A stretch of DNA of 64,000 bases, taken from assembly GCA_009823505.1 (NCBI GenBank), contig VZQC01006701.1, forward strand, positions 4,487 to 68,486. The letters are read 5' to 3'. The position numbers were made by a program, and so were the translations under genes. Below, piece after piece: positions 33,683-44,865 of this stretch (position 1 is the stretch's first letter; each line of letters starts with the position of its first letter). The notes under the pieces were generated by a model. That model was not told the origin of the DNA. It worked only from the letters and a program-made list of their open reading frames with translations, and ran no database searches. The stretch is from Rhizomys pruinosus (taxonomy: Eukaryota > Chordata > Mammalia > Rodentia > Spalacidae).

Positions 33683-34858
33683 AAGAACTCAAGGCAATAT
33701 GTGTTCTATTTCCTTGTTGGCCAGGGGATCCAAGCCCCACAAAAGGTAAAGGCTCCTTGCCTCCAAACTGGGATATCTGCAGGAAGAGAGGCGATAAGGC
33801 CCTGCTGTTGAAGACCTGATATAAACATGGGAAAGTTGTATGGAGACCGCACTTGCAAGTATACAGATGGTCTCTGGAATGCCAGAGAGTGTTACCAAAG
33901 GCCACTAAACCAATAAAGCAAATATAGGTCTCCTTGAGTCAAGCAAGACTCCTCTGTCAGCACCAGCTACACCTCACCTGCCTGGAAATACTGTGCAGCA
34001 GTGGCAGCCATATGTCTGTATATCCCAAATCTAATTGGCTATTAGCTCTCTCCTTGGAGGAATAACCCATGGCTGATGCCACAAGCTTACATCCTCTAAT
34101 GGTTAGGAGATGTTATAAACCACATGAAGACCCTGTCATACTTAACAGAAGAAAATGTAATTCATGGATTAATATAACATCCAAACATCTGTGTCTATAC
34201 CAAAGTAACCTACCATAACAATTAGTACTGTTTAAATACCTATATATCTAATTGCGTGTGCTTCATTAGTAGGATCAAAAGGTTATGCCTGGACAAGCTG
34301 TCAGCCCATGAAAGAAAACAGCCAGAATTGACTAGAGACCAAGACAACAGCTCCAGAGAAAGTAGACTGTTTTGCTTCTCATCAACGTGTGCCCCTTTTC
34401 TAAGCCAAGGGAACAATCTGCGGAAGAGGGGGCGTGGTAGAATGTAAGGGCTGCGATTGAGGTGAATGATGAAACTACAACAATATAGACTGGACACTCA
34501 TTTGATCAACTTGAACATACAAGCCCCTCCCCCTACTGGATGGTGGGACCCATGAGCTGTGTGGGTTTGAGCACAACTGCTTGTAAATTGGTTTTACATG
34601 AAGGATGCTTGTACTCACACATTATCACTTATTGTTAAAAAAATGAAAACAAAACAAAACAAAAAAAAACAGAGAAAGATGTGGAAAAGTTATGGCAGAA
34701 TGCATGATCTGGGATGGGTAGGGGTGGGGGGGGGGAAGGGAAAGGGATATATGCCTGAACTGAATTGGAAAATGATGTATGAAATACATAAAGCATCAAT
34801 AAAAAAACAATAAAATCATAAAAAGCCAATAAAATCATAAAAAAAGAACTCAAGGCAA
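33683..34858 (+). mobile_element. retrotransposed block with an L1 3' tail, 15-bp target duplication
   Basis: The insertion (33698-34843) is flanked by perfect 'aagaactcaaggcaa' repeats at 33683-33697 and 34844-34858. Its first about 930 bp are the reverse complement, by eye, of 30670-31740, for example 'tggttttacatgaaggatgc' near 34590 against the antisense of 30688-30710. An A-rich run and a standard L1 tail with 'gcagaatgcatgatctggg' and 'gatgtatgaaatacataaag' follow, then poly-A. It encodes no recognisable protein. Confidence 0.78.
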
Positions 34859-35066
34859 GAACCTGGGGGCAGGAACTTAGGGTCAGGAACCTGGGGGCAG
34901 GAATCTGGGGGCAGGAGCTGAAGCACGGGCCATGGAGTAACACTGCTTACTGGCTTGCTCTCCTGGACTATGCTCAACCTGATTTCTTGCACGGTACAGC
35001 ACAACCTACCTGGGGGAACACTGCCCCCAGTCTCTCCCACATTACCCAACATCAAGAATATTCTCT

Positions 35067-35330
35067 GGGGCTGGAGAGATGGCTCAGTGGTTAAGAGTGT
35101 TGACCGCTCTTGCAGAGTACCTGGGTTCGATTCCCAGCACCCAATTGGTGACTAAGAACTGTCTTTAAGCCAGGTGTGGTGACACATGCACACCTTTAAT
35201 CCTAGCACTCAGGGGGCCAAAGCAGTCAGATCTCTGTGAGTTCAAGGCCAGCCTGGGCTAACAGTGAGTTCCAGGCCAGCTGGAACTAAAGGGAGACCCT
35301 GTCTCAAAAATTCCAAAAAAAAAAACCAAA
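35067..35330 (+). mobile_element. chimeric SINE: B2 head joined to a B1
   Basis: The first about 100 bp (35067-35168) are a B2 head with A box 'tggctcagtggttaagag' and B box 'gggttcgattccc', stopping after 'ctaagaactgtcttt'. A full B1 starts at once (35169, 'gccaggtgtggtgacacatg') and ends in an A run. The URR1-type sequence on both sides joins at 'attctc' (35060-35065 and 35331-35336), consistent with one short target duplication around the whole composite. Two separate insertions are the alternative. Confidence 0.65.
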
Positions 35331-35449
35331 ATTCTCCACAGACATGGCCACATGCCAGTGCAATGAATTCAATTCCCCAATTGAGGCTCCCCAAATCCAG
35401 TTGACACAAAAGCTATCCATCACAACATATTAATAGCATTAAGACATTC

Positions 35450-37660
35450 TCCCTTAACTACAGCCTCCCCCCATAGGCTACTCACAGGATTTAATGGATT
35501 CTGTCATATATGTTAAGGCTTCTGTAGGCACGTCGGTGTACCCAGATGTCTCTCTGTATGAGTTCATCCATTAGGGCCTGGGCAGCATAGCTAACCTTAC
35601 TTCTTACTGTCTTTACCCTCTTTCTTCTGCAATGGTCTCTGAGCCCCTGGGTAGGTGAGGGTTAATAGAGGAATTATTTAAGAGAATGAGATGTTTCAGC
35701 ATTACACTGAATCACTGGACCCACAATTTTAGAAATCTCAGCTATAGCACAGCCAGCAAGATACAGAAAAATACTTGTATGTAACTCAATTCTTCTCCCT
35801 TCTTTTTCTATTAATGCTAAATCTGTTACACCTATGTCTTCCCTCCACAGGAATAGAATATAACAAATATTCCTTCAACTATTGTAGTATGATTAAAAAT
35901 CTGAAAAAGGAAACCAAAGTTATGATTATAGTTTGCTTTGTAATCATTCTTACTTTGTATTTGTGATTATCTCCCTTCATTCCTATGGATTTAAATACTA
36001 CCTGATATCATTTTAATACTTTAGTAGTTTCCCCAATACCTCCCAGCTTTGTGCTGTTATTGAGAAATATTTTAATATCAGGTTTCTATGTATCATATGC
36101 CCAGTGTAAATAATACCACTTTATACATATTGTGTTATGTAATTACTTTTTAATCAAGGGGAAAAATGGGATAAATATGCATTAATACTCTCTTATAATT
36201 ACCTAATTACCTTTACTTGTGCTCACAATTTTTCACATAAATTGAAGTTAATGTCCGTATCCCTTAATTTCAACACAAAGATATTACTTTAGTATTTCTT
36301 GTAAGATAAATCTGGTGGGAATAAATTCTCCTTGTTTGTCATATGAGCCTATATTCATTCCATTGTCATTTTTTAAAATTAAAAATATTTACTGAAATTT
36401 TCTCTATTTCCTACACAACACCTCATCAGTCATAATCACTTTTTTAACCCCTTCTCCAGTGGCACCCTCCCAACATATCCCCCAATGGAATTCATACATT
36501 CTGTCATTTGTTTTAAGGCCTATTGTGCTAAATTAGTGTCCCTGACCATTTCCCAGTACAAGATCATCAACTGAGCTCTAGTACGCTTATTCTGAGTCCC
36601 TTGATTCAAGACCAGCTCTTCCTCAACCAATGATAATCAGCTCCCAAAATTTCTTCAACTATGGCTGAGTTCTGCTGCCCATTTTCCCAATTCCAAGCTA
36701 GGTTTTTGTCTGGTTGAGTTTATTTGGGTCTTGTGCCTACTCACACCATTGCTGTAGTTTCATATGAGCAGGGTCCCAAGAATTTGTAGGATTCTATTTC
36801 CATATATTCACGCACCACCTCCCTGTCTCTGACAATCTTTCTACTCCCTCTTCTGTGTGAGTGAAGTTTAATATAGGAGAACTGTCAAATAACCATATTC
36901 TGTAGACTTCTAATCACCATAGTTTGGCTATTTATGACCTTTTGATTCACACCCCCACCCCCAGCCCAGCCAGCTTCCTAGGGATTTGACAGCCTTGGGA
37001 ATTACTCAAAGATCTCTGACCTCTACTGCCATATGTATCTAGCTATGTTTCCTCCTACTGAGTGGGCTATTAGTCCAATTAGCCATTAATTGTGCCCAAG
37101 ATAAAAGTCACACTATTGCACCAATGCTGTGTGCTGTGCCAGACATTGATGTGGATATTTGTTCTCAAAGCTGGTGCTGGGCCATTGATTGCTGTTCTCC
37201 CTTAGTAGTTTGCTTGTTTGTATTCTTGATATGCCCTTGATTGTTTTCTTATTGTGTATGAAAAGCTGATTGGTCTTAGCTTCAGGTTCTCTCTCATGAT
37301 TTTATACTGGGTGTTCCAAATGGTTCTAGTCAAGCTCCTATCGAAGCCCAAGTTGGGAATCAATCATTTACTTTCAGACTTTCTTCTTTCTCCCTACCAA
37401 CCAGGAGGCTCAGCTTTATTTGGCAGGCTTGTTGGCCAGAGACGTGATTCTGGTTCTCTTGGGCAGTCTGAAAAGGTCTACTAAAATGCCGATGGTTCTA
37501 GCCTTGCAGCTATGGAACTGGCTTCAGGTGGTCCCAAGGTACAGGGTTAGGGACGGTGCAATTTGCCAAGCTCACCCCTGCATGAAGGCTGGATTCAGGC
37601 ATTCTCAAGCAGGCTGTAAATGTCCAGACCTCACATTCAATTTTGAAACCTAGTCTTGGT
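35450..37660 (-). mobile_element. old L1 (Lx-like) 3' UTR sequence, antisense
   Basis: The part at 36430-37480 is collinear with 2403-3430: 'ctatttccatatattcacgc', 'gtttaatataggag', 'attgtgcccaagataaaagt', 'cattgattgctgttctccct'. 'gattctgtcatatatgttaagg' near 35499 and 'cattctgtcatttgttttaagg' near 36498 look like two versions of one sub-unit. Much of the middle (35740-36400) is plain AT-rich sequence, so limits are approximate. No coding frame is credible. Confidence 0.4.
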
Positions 37661-38739
37661 GTTTTGAAACAATTCTTGGCTGACATTACTTCTACCTTTA
37701 ATTTTATTGATTCTATCATTTAACAATTTAAATATAGTCATCTAACAATTTAAATACAGTCATGATTTTCTGCTGTTACAATGCTTAGAAAATATCACTA
37801 TACTTTGAATTTTCAATTGTTGCATTTTTCTGTACAAGACTTATGTGGCAAGATAGTATTGGGCAGTGGCAGTGAACCCCATCTGTTAGTCATCCATATG
37901 ACTGTGAGAGCAAACAACCAATAATACACACATACTTGTTAATAAGCTATAATATTTGGTAAGTTACACAAATTAAATGTACTTTCAACTTAGAGATTTT
38001 ACATTTACTATTTCATAAGTCCAATTTAATCACCAATTAAAGAATATCTGTAGAGTATTGAGTCCCTCTAATGAATTTTATAAATTGGTGGTTGAACTTT
38101 TCACTCTGAAAATTCCCTGGGTTTTGATTTGAAAGTAATCTATCTCTTTATATTTTTTGTTTGATAAAATATTGTCATCACAGCTTTTATCCATTTAAGT
38201 TTGGATCCCTTTAGCTGATTGAATGTCTCTGTAATGAATGCTCTGAATTTCTTTTCACTCTTAAATCTGACACAGGACCTCTCTCATAGGTAGATTTTCT
38301 TTTGTCTTATTTTTGTATGCAAACCACGTATTCCTGGATTTTCCTAATAATTTTTCACTAAAAGCTGGAGACTATAGACAAAGTATTTAAAAACTCATCC
38401 ATTTCACCCTTTGAACTTCTTGTTATTTGCATGTTTATATGATTGCTTTGGTAAATTTTACCCCAGCCCCAAGTAGACTGGCACTGCTGATGTTTCTAAG
38501 AATGTGCAGTCTCAAGCATCTTTTGGGACTATACCCAGTTGTTAGCGTCCACTCATTCCAGCATGATTGCTTTTTTAATACTCCAAGGAATAAATTGTTC
38601 AATAGTGTTATCTAGTTAAAGTAAGAGTTCCTTGTTCTTACTATTATGATTCTGTTTTATATATGACCTTATTTTTGTTAGACCTATAAGTCTTTTCTGG
38701 TTTTTTTTGAAGCACTGATTTCACTTTTATTTTGTTTGT
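37661..38739. other. anonymous AT-rich sequence
   Basis: It includes a small tandem duplication ('taacaatttaaatatagtca' beside 'taacaatttaaatacagtca' at 37720-37761). I see no recognised transposon or gene. Confidence 0.35.
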
Positions 38740-38957
38740 TTTTTTTCACGAAATTATGTTTTATTGTTATTAAACTTTTTCCATAAGTTTTACATCATTT
38801 CTCAATTGAATCTAGAGTTACTTCCCTTTCCATGCCCCCCACCCCACCCGAGTCCCTGCACTCTGCCATACATATCCTGCATCTTTTTCTGAGTCTTTCC
38901 AGAGGTTTTTTCCAATTCTTTTGTTGTTATTGTTCTCTCCTACTTGTATTGCTTCAG
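38740..38957 (-). mobile_element. LINE-1 3' tail, antisense
   Basis: It reads as the reverse of the L1 tail: 'tattgttattaaactttttc', 'ccatgccccccaccccaccc', 'ctctgccatacatatcctgc' and 'atctttttctgagtctttcc'. It stops at an AT-rich palindrome, so only the tail was retained. Confidence 0.7.
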
Positions 38958-39020
38958 TATATATAACTATATATAGTTATATATATATATAGTTATATAT
39001 ATATATAAATATATATACAT
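38958..39020. repeat. AT-rich palindromic simple repeat
   Basis: A perfect 28-bp palindrome spans 38958-38985, centred between 38971 and 38972, and is followed by more 'atatat' runs to about 39020. It could extrude a cruciform or replicate with slippage. Confidence 0.85.
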
Positions 39021-40025
39021 ACATATGCATATCACTTGAATTGGAGGACTTTTTTTCCCTAAAAGATGTCATATTTTCCTTAAGGAAGTGCTTGAGGGCT
39101 CCTCCTTGGCAAGCCCAAACAACCATCAATCCTGCACTTGTGCTCCACATTGGGGTCTTTCCCTCCCATAGTCCCCCAAATGAAGTCCAGTAAGCACGCA
39201 TCCTGTCTTGATCCCCCTGCACTGACCTCTATGATACAGCCAAGGTAGTCCAACAATGGCAGTCCATATTCTGACAAGGCTGAATTCCTATTAGCTGCTT
39301 AGTTCACAAGCTGGGTATCTCAGCAATCCTCAGTCCACACTGGAAGGTTAAAAAGCTGTATCTCATGTCCTTGAAGAGTGCCAAAAGAAGTGGCATCCAC
39401 AGAACAGATGTACCTGCATGTAAGAATTGAAGACAGGCCAAACAACAGTGCTCTCTTTTTTCTTTCTGTCTTTTTACTAAGATCTCAAGTTTTATGTCTG
39501 CATTACAGTCTCTGGTCTTATTGATTATTTACTTCTGGTTGTAATCTTCTTTGTTTTGAGCAATTTTCTTAGCTAGTAACTTTGCCACTCTATCCTAGAT
39601 TAAGAAACATCAACAGAGCTGTGAAGTCTTCATTCATACTGCTTGGTTTTACCCTGGGCATAACCTCTGAGCTTCAACATCTGCAGAGAGTGGAAAAAGC
39701 AACTCAATTTTATTAGAGTGACATTGTTGCAAAACTGGTAAAGAGGGTAGAAAGGAAACAGAATTTGTTCTTCACAAGCTGTCCTTTCTGCATGGCATAG
39801 CCACCACAAAAGCAAATGCAGTGGTAGCCCCAGACTGAGACATCAAGTATTCAAGAAATGCAGTCATTTTTCGCTTGGAAATATGAGTATAATAATCTTT
39901 CATAAAACTTAGTTGGATGAGTGCAATGATAGAGTCTTGGTTTAAATCCCATTTTTTTCTTTTCCTTACCTAGATTAAATAAATTTTCTTGAAGAGATTA
40001 CTATAAACTTGATGTGTATACCTTT
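39021..40025. other. anonymous sequence, slightly GC-richer at 39080-39400
   Basis: The segment 39080-39400 ('ttgagggctcctccttggca', 'ctgacaaggctgaattccta', 'cacaagctgggtatctcagc') feels like a dispersed rodent sequence or a decayed retrocopy, but I cannot place it. Minus-strand frames of 61-81 codons are not recognisable. Confidence 0.3.
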
Positions 40026-40081
40026 AGAAAATTTTCTTTTTCTAGAGACCAAAAAACAAAAAAAGAAAATTTTCTTTTTCT
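40026..40081 (+). repeat. 18-bp direct repeat around a 20-bp A-rich insert
   Basis: 'agaaaattttctttttct' occurs at 40026-40043 and again at 40064-40081. The 20 bp between them ('agagacc' plus an A-rich run) equal the extreme 3' end of a B1 ('agacc' plus tail). It could be a B1 insertion truncated to its tail. Confidence 0.6.
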
Positions 40082-41531
40082 TTTTTTAACTATTACACGA
40101 AGACTTTTTTTCATTTATGCTGTTTTTTTATTGATGTTTTGTGTATTTCAGACATCATTTTTCAATTCAGTTCAGGCATTTTCCCCCTTACCTTCCCCCC
40201 ATGCCATGTCACCTCACCCCACCCCAGATCATGCATTCTGCCATAACTGTCCTGCATCTTTCTCTCAGTCATTTTTTATGCTTAGGAATTCACATTTTCC
40301 TCCATTAATTTTATATTACTCTAAAATATGGATACATACTCTCCACCCATATACAGTAATTAAGAAGTCTGAATTCTAGATCCAGTTGAGAGATTCATAC
40401 TATAACAACATAGCTACTTTCAGATAAACAGAAATATAACAATAATATTAGTCAGCTTGTCTTTCGTCTAGGAGGAAAACCATTCTCCGTTTGTCTTTAT
40501 GGGACTGTGTTACCTCACTCAGCATAATGGCTTCGGAGCTCCATCCATTTGCCTGCAAATTTCATAATCCCATCTTTGTTTACTGCTGAATAGTACTCCA
40601 TTGTGTAGATGTACCACATTTTTGTCATCTACCCGTCTGTTGAGGGGCATTTGGGTTGGTTCCAGCTCTTCACTATTGTGAAGAGAGCTGCAACAAACAT
40701 GGATGTGCATGTATCTTTGTGGTAGGATGAGTTCTTGGGGTGTATATCCAGAAGAGGTATGACTGGGTCAGGTGGTAAGCTCATTCCGAGTCTTTTTTTT
40801 TTTTTTTTTTTTTTATTTTTTTCTTTTTTTTTGGTCTTTTTGAGACAAGGTCTCCCTTAGCCCCGGCTGTCTGGAGAATCACTCTGTAGACCAGGCTGGC
40901 CTTGACTCACAAAGATCCACCTGACCTCCGGCCCTCCCAAGTGCTAGGATTAAAGGCGTGCACACACACGCCCAGCTATCCGAGTCTTTGTAAGAGTCTC
41001 CACACTGCTTTCCATAGTGGTTTGTAGAATTTACATTCCCACCAGCAGTGGATGAGTATTCCCTTTTCCCCACAACCTCTCCAGCATCTGTTGTCTTTTG
41101 TTTTCTTGATCTTAGCTAGCCATATTGGAGTGAGATGATATCTGAGAGTGGTTTTAATTTGCATTTCCTTAATTATTAATGATGTTGAACACTTTTAAAG
41201 ATATTTCTCAGCCATCTTCAATTCCTCACTGGTGAAGTCTCTGTTCAACTCTTACTCCATCTTTTGAGTCGGTCATCTGTCTTCTTACTTCTTTGTTTTT
41301 TGAGTAGTTTATATATTCTTGATGTTAATGCTCTGTCAGATGCATCGTTGGTAAAGGTTTCCTCCCACTCTGTAGGTTTTCTCTTCACCTCTTTGATTGT
41401 TTCTTTCGCTGAATAGGAGCTTTTGAGTTTTATGAGGTCCCATTTGTTGACTGTTGACCTCACTTCCTGGGCAGCTGCTGTCTGATTTAGAAAGTCTTTT
41501 CCTATGCCTATGGCTTGTAGGTTGTTGAAGT
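40082..41531 (-). mobile_element. 5'-truncated LINE-1, antisense
   Basis: From the left: L1 tail (40110-40280), 3' UTR to about 40470, then ORF2 C-terminal half to about 41531. In the minus direction one reads the Cys/His segment '[20 protein letters not shown]' near 41030-41090 and, further upstream, the 'EVNSQQMGPHKTQKLL' part in a shifted frame. Several frameshifts and a B1 insertion show it is dead. The 5' truncation lies in ORF2 well downstream of the RT domain. Confidence 0.82.
40785..40989 (-). mobile_element. B1 SINE inside L1, antisense, 11-bp target duplication
   Basis: The body is 40796-40978, preceded by a long T tract of 40 or more bases interrupted by A and C. Direct repeats 'tccgagtcttt' lie at 40785-40795 and 40979-40989 in the L1 sequence. 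The 5' end has the run 'cacacacacgcccagc'. Confidence 0.92.
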
Positions 41532-42120
41532 GATATGGCTCCTGTTTTGTACTGGAAAATACACCATGTTCCTAACACTACCATTTCACAAGTCAAAAGT
41601 TTATATAGCTTGTTACCTTGATTATCTGAAATTTCTTCATAATATGTATAATTTTATGTGATTTCATTCATATGTTTCATGAAAATTTTCTTTCTCTAAA
41701 TGTAAATTTTCTTTTTTAAAAATTTGACATTCTTAGTTATGATTGTTGAGAATATATTTTAAATTCCTTATTTTCCCCTAAAGTTTTGAGGTATGTGGTT
41801 CAGCTTTTGTGTTTTCATATCTCTTGACATCTTTTTTTCTATTTGTAAGTTAAGCATCAATATCACCTTGAGGTTTGCTTTAAAAAGTGGATTGCTGAAT
41901 CTCCAGCACAGAGTCTACCATTAAATTCACTTCATCCTTTTAAAATATTCTGATTGTGTTGGTATTCTTATATGATTAGTATACATTTGAGATGTAATAT
42001 TATGTATTAGAATACTAGAATTGAGATTCTGTATTAGATTTTATATCTCTCTAGAATTTCAGGCAATATCCTTAAAATTATCCATCAGTTAATAAGCCTA
42101 TCTTTAACTGTGTCTGAATT
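41532..42120. other. anonymous AT-rich sequence
   Basis: No recognised repeat or gene. Confidence 0.35.
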
Positions 42121-42376
42121 CCTAGTTATCATTTTTTTTGTGTGTGTGTGTGTATGAATGTACTGTCTGCATGTAGGTTTGTGCACCCGTGTCATGCAAT
42201 GCCACGGAGATCAGAAGAGGGTCTCGGATTCCCCTGGAAATGGAGTTCTCCTGGAATTGGAGTTACAGATGGTTCTTAGTCGCCATGTGGGTGCTGGGGA
42301 TTGAACCCGGGTCCTCTGCAAGAGCAGTCAGAGCTCTTAACTGCTAGGCTATCTCTCCAGCCCCCCTAGTTATCAT
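42121..42376 (-). mobile_element. B2/B3-type SINE, antisense, 12-bp target duplication
   Basis: The body is 42133-42364, with a 'tgtgtgtgtg' variant tail, 'gtgctggggattgaacccgg' and the end 'ctatctctccagcc'. Direct repeats 'cctagttatcat' lie at 42121-42132 and 42365-42376. Confidence 0.92.
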
Positions 42377-43316
42377 CTTATGTGTCTTAAATTTCAATGT
42401 CTGCTGTTAATCTAAGGAAATTGTATTTATAATAAATGTCAACTGTTTACTTGTTAGCTCGGTCTTCATGTTCTGATCCTTTTTTGTATTACTTTAGCAT
42501 ACTTATTTTTCAGATCCTCTTCCAGAATGCCCACATATATCAAATTTGTTGATGCTAATTCTTTTCATTGGGCCAATAATATCACTACTAGTAGGACCAT
42601 TTTTTATTGTGTTTGGGTATTTTTATATGAAATTATCCTTGGCAAGATTATTTGTTCAAAGATCTTTGTACACATGGGGTTACAATATGGAATCTATAGT
42701 ATTGTTTGTTAAGAGCTTAAAATGCTTAATAAGCATAAGATTTTTCAATTATAAGGTATCATTACAAAATTCATTTATAGCGTGGGTGGTGTAAACTTGG
42801 GGTTACTGATTATATATTTCATAGTGGGCTATTTTTAATAATTTTATATCAATTCTCTGGATATGTGGTAGATGAGAGTTGCTGTGTGTGTGTGAGTATG
42901 TGTGTGTGTGTGTATGTGTAAGAGTATATCTTCTCTTTTTGTCCCTACTACAGAAAGTCAATGTTTAATATCACAGCATAATATGTAGCACTGACCACTA
43001 ACAACATCTTAAACTACACTTTTACAATGCCAGGTTATTTCATTCACACTACTTCTCAGATAATACTTTTTATCCCTGAAATATTCCTTTAATTTGTCTT
43101 TTTAACATGGAATTAATTATCTTAAAGTTGCATTCATTAATTTTTATGAATGAAATCTTGGGGAGTATAGATCTGTTGAATATATTAACTAATATTTATT
43201 TACCAAAATAATTCACAAACTGCTTAAAATATAATTTTATAAGATATAAACATGTAATCTGTGTGCTTCTTTTATGTATTATATAATCATCAATATATTA
43301 CATATCTGTTGTAATA
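42377..43316. other. anonymous AT-rich sequence with a TG run
   Basis: A TG-rich simple repeat with 'tgtgtgtgtgagtatgtgtg' lies at about 42881-42920. An 82-codon plus frame at 42546-42794 is rich in hydrophobic residues and has no recognisable relative, so it is considered chance. Confidence 0.35.
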
Positions 43317-43525
43317 TATCTTAGCTAGCCATATTGGAGTGAGATGATATCTGAGAGTGGTTTTAATTTGCATTTCCTTAATTATTAATGATGTTGAACA
43401 CTTTTTAAGATGTTTCTCATCCATCTTGAATTCCTCACTGGTGAAGTCTCTGTTCAGCTCTTTACTCCATCTTTTGAGTAGGTCATCTGTCTTCTTACTT
43501 CTTTGTTTTTTGACTGCTTTGCTGA
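43317..43525 (-). mobile_element. internal LINE-1 ORF2 fragment, antisense, both ends missing
   Basis: About 205 bp match 41110-41315 and 52366-52570 almost exactly ('ccatattggagtgagatgat', 'gcatttccttaattattaat', 'tttactccatcttttgagta'). Neither an L1 3' tail nor a poly-T is next to it, which is unusual for a primary L1 insertion. Confidence 0.8.
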
Positions 43526-43886
43526 CTGTTTATCATCATGAATGCCCTGTGTTTAAACTCTCCGTTTTCTGGTTTATATTAAATTACACCCTCTCTCATT
43601 CACTTGTATTGTTGTAAGACAAATGGCCAATTCTAAACTTTTTCTGTTTCCTAAAGGCCAAATAAGAGTTGAATTTCTGATTGTTGTTAAGGCACCATAG
43701 AAGTGACAAACAATTCGACTGACAAGTTAAGGCTCTGGTGCCAATATGATGTTCAATTTCCCAGATCTACAGAAAAAAAAATTTGTATGCAGAAAACTTA
43801 AGCCGTCTTGTTTACTGATATATTTTGGCATATAGAATAGTGTCTGGCATAAAGTGGCTATTCAATAAATTACTGGTGAACAATTG
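43526..43886. other. anonymous sequence
   Basis: No recognised repeat or gene. Confidence 0.35.
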
Positions 43887-43890
43887 CATT

Positions 43891-43921
<31 letters not shown>

Positions 43922-43925
43922 TTTT
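43887..43925. repeat. (ATTT)n microsatellite
   Basis: About nine 'attt' units adjoin the poly-T side of the next B1, so it probably arose from the B1 tail. Confidence 0.9.
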
Positions 43926-44077
43926 GTCCTTTTTTACTTTTTTGAGACAGGTCTCCTTGTGGTTCCGGCTATCTTGGAACTCACTATGTAGACCAGGCTG
44001 GCCCTGAACTCACAGAGATCCACCTGCCTCTGCCTCCTAAGTGCTGAGATTAGAGGTGTGCACTACCACGCCCGGCT
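43926..44077 (-). mobile_element. B1 SINE, antisense
   Basis: It contains 'ttttttgagacaggtctcct', 'ggctatcttggaactcacta', 'gagatccacctgcctctgcc' and 'actaccacgcccggc'. It has moderate divergence. Confidence 0.88.
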
Positions 44078-44086
44078 AAAAAATGT

Positions 44087-44175
44087 GTAGCCTAAGCTGG
44101 CCTCCAACTCCAGATCCTCTGGCCTCTTCCTCCTTCAGCAAATCCTATGGGTGTGTGCACAGCACCACAACTGGA
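44087..44175 (-). mobile_element. very old B1-like fragment, antisense
   Basis: 'agcctaagctggcctccaac', 'ccttcagcaaatcctatggg' and 'gcacagcaccacaactgg' are collinear with antisense B1 but strongly diverged. Confidence 0.4.
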
Positions 44176-44865
44176 AATTATGCTCTTAAGCTACCCTAAA
44201 CCAAGAACTTGGCTGTGGCTTCTAGAATCAGCTTCTAACATTCCATGTATTAGTACACAGTGAGATTCCTTGAATGAGCAGGAATGACAAGAAGAGAGAG
44301 ATTTTGTAGAAACGTGGTTATCTGTGCAATTGTTCCACCACTCAATCCTTCTATTCACTGAGATTTGTATTCTTTGTAATTTAGCAAGTGCACTGTAAAT
44401 TAAAATTAATAAATATCCTATTGTCTAAGCATGAGGTAGATAAATATTTATTTTAACAAACCCATTAAATGGAAGGTGAATTTTATACATGGGTATTGAT
44501 TAATTTGCTAATTACTAAGCTCATGACCTGAGCTAAAGATGATAAGAGCCAATATTCTAAAATATCCACTCAGCACCACAAGCACAGCCATGTTCCAGGC
44601 CTTGCTTCACAAGGAGATTGACAGGGAACTGCCACAAAGAAAGGGATATTATTACAGTGTTCTCTGCATATTTGGCTATAAGGTCATATGTAGACTTTGA
44701 TCAATGGAAATTCTCTATGGAGTCTTAGATATTTTTAATGAATATGCAGAGTAATCATTTTTTTCACTTTAATAATTTGTTCAATGGAAAGTGAGGTAAG
44801 GCTAGATCAGACATTGTCAGTTATCTGGTAATTTAAAATCAAAGGTTTAAGTTCACCAGTGTATT
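44176..44865. other. anonymous sequence
   Basis: No recognised repeat or gene. Confidence 0.35.

Larger units (their letters stand above)
33563..35427 (+). mobile_element. URR1-type repeat, sense, split by two later insertions
   Basis: Pieces at 33563-33697, 34844-35066 and 35331-35427 are collinear with the copy at 14970-15380: 'ggaaagggtttatttgcctt' on the left, 'aagcacgggccatggagtaa' and 'cagtctctcccacattaccc' in the middle, 'gacatggccacatgccagtg' and 'agttgacacaaaagctatcc' on the right. It was hit first or second by an L1-type insertion and by a B2-B1 chimera. A short 'aggaacctgggggcagg' unit is repeated about four times near 34856-34916. Confidence 0.68.

Noticed and set aside
41680..41700. 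'gaaaattttctttctct' as a target duplication partner of 40026-40043 for the L1 at 40082-41531
   Set aside because: The match is imperfect and lies about 150 bp beyond the L1 5' edge, and the sequence is low-complexity.
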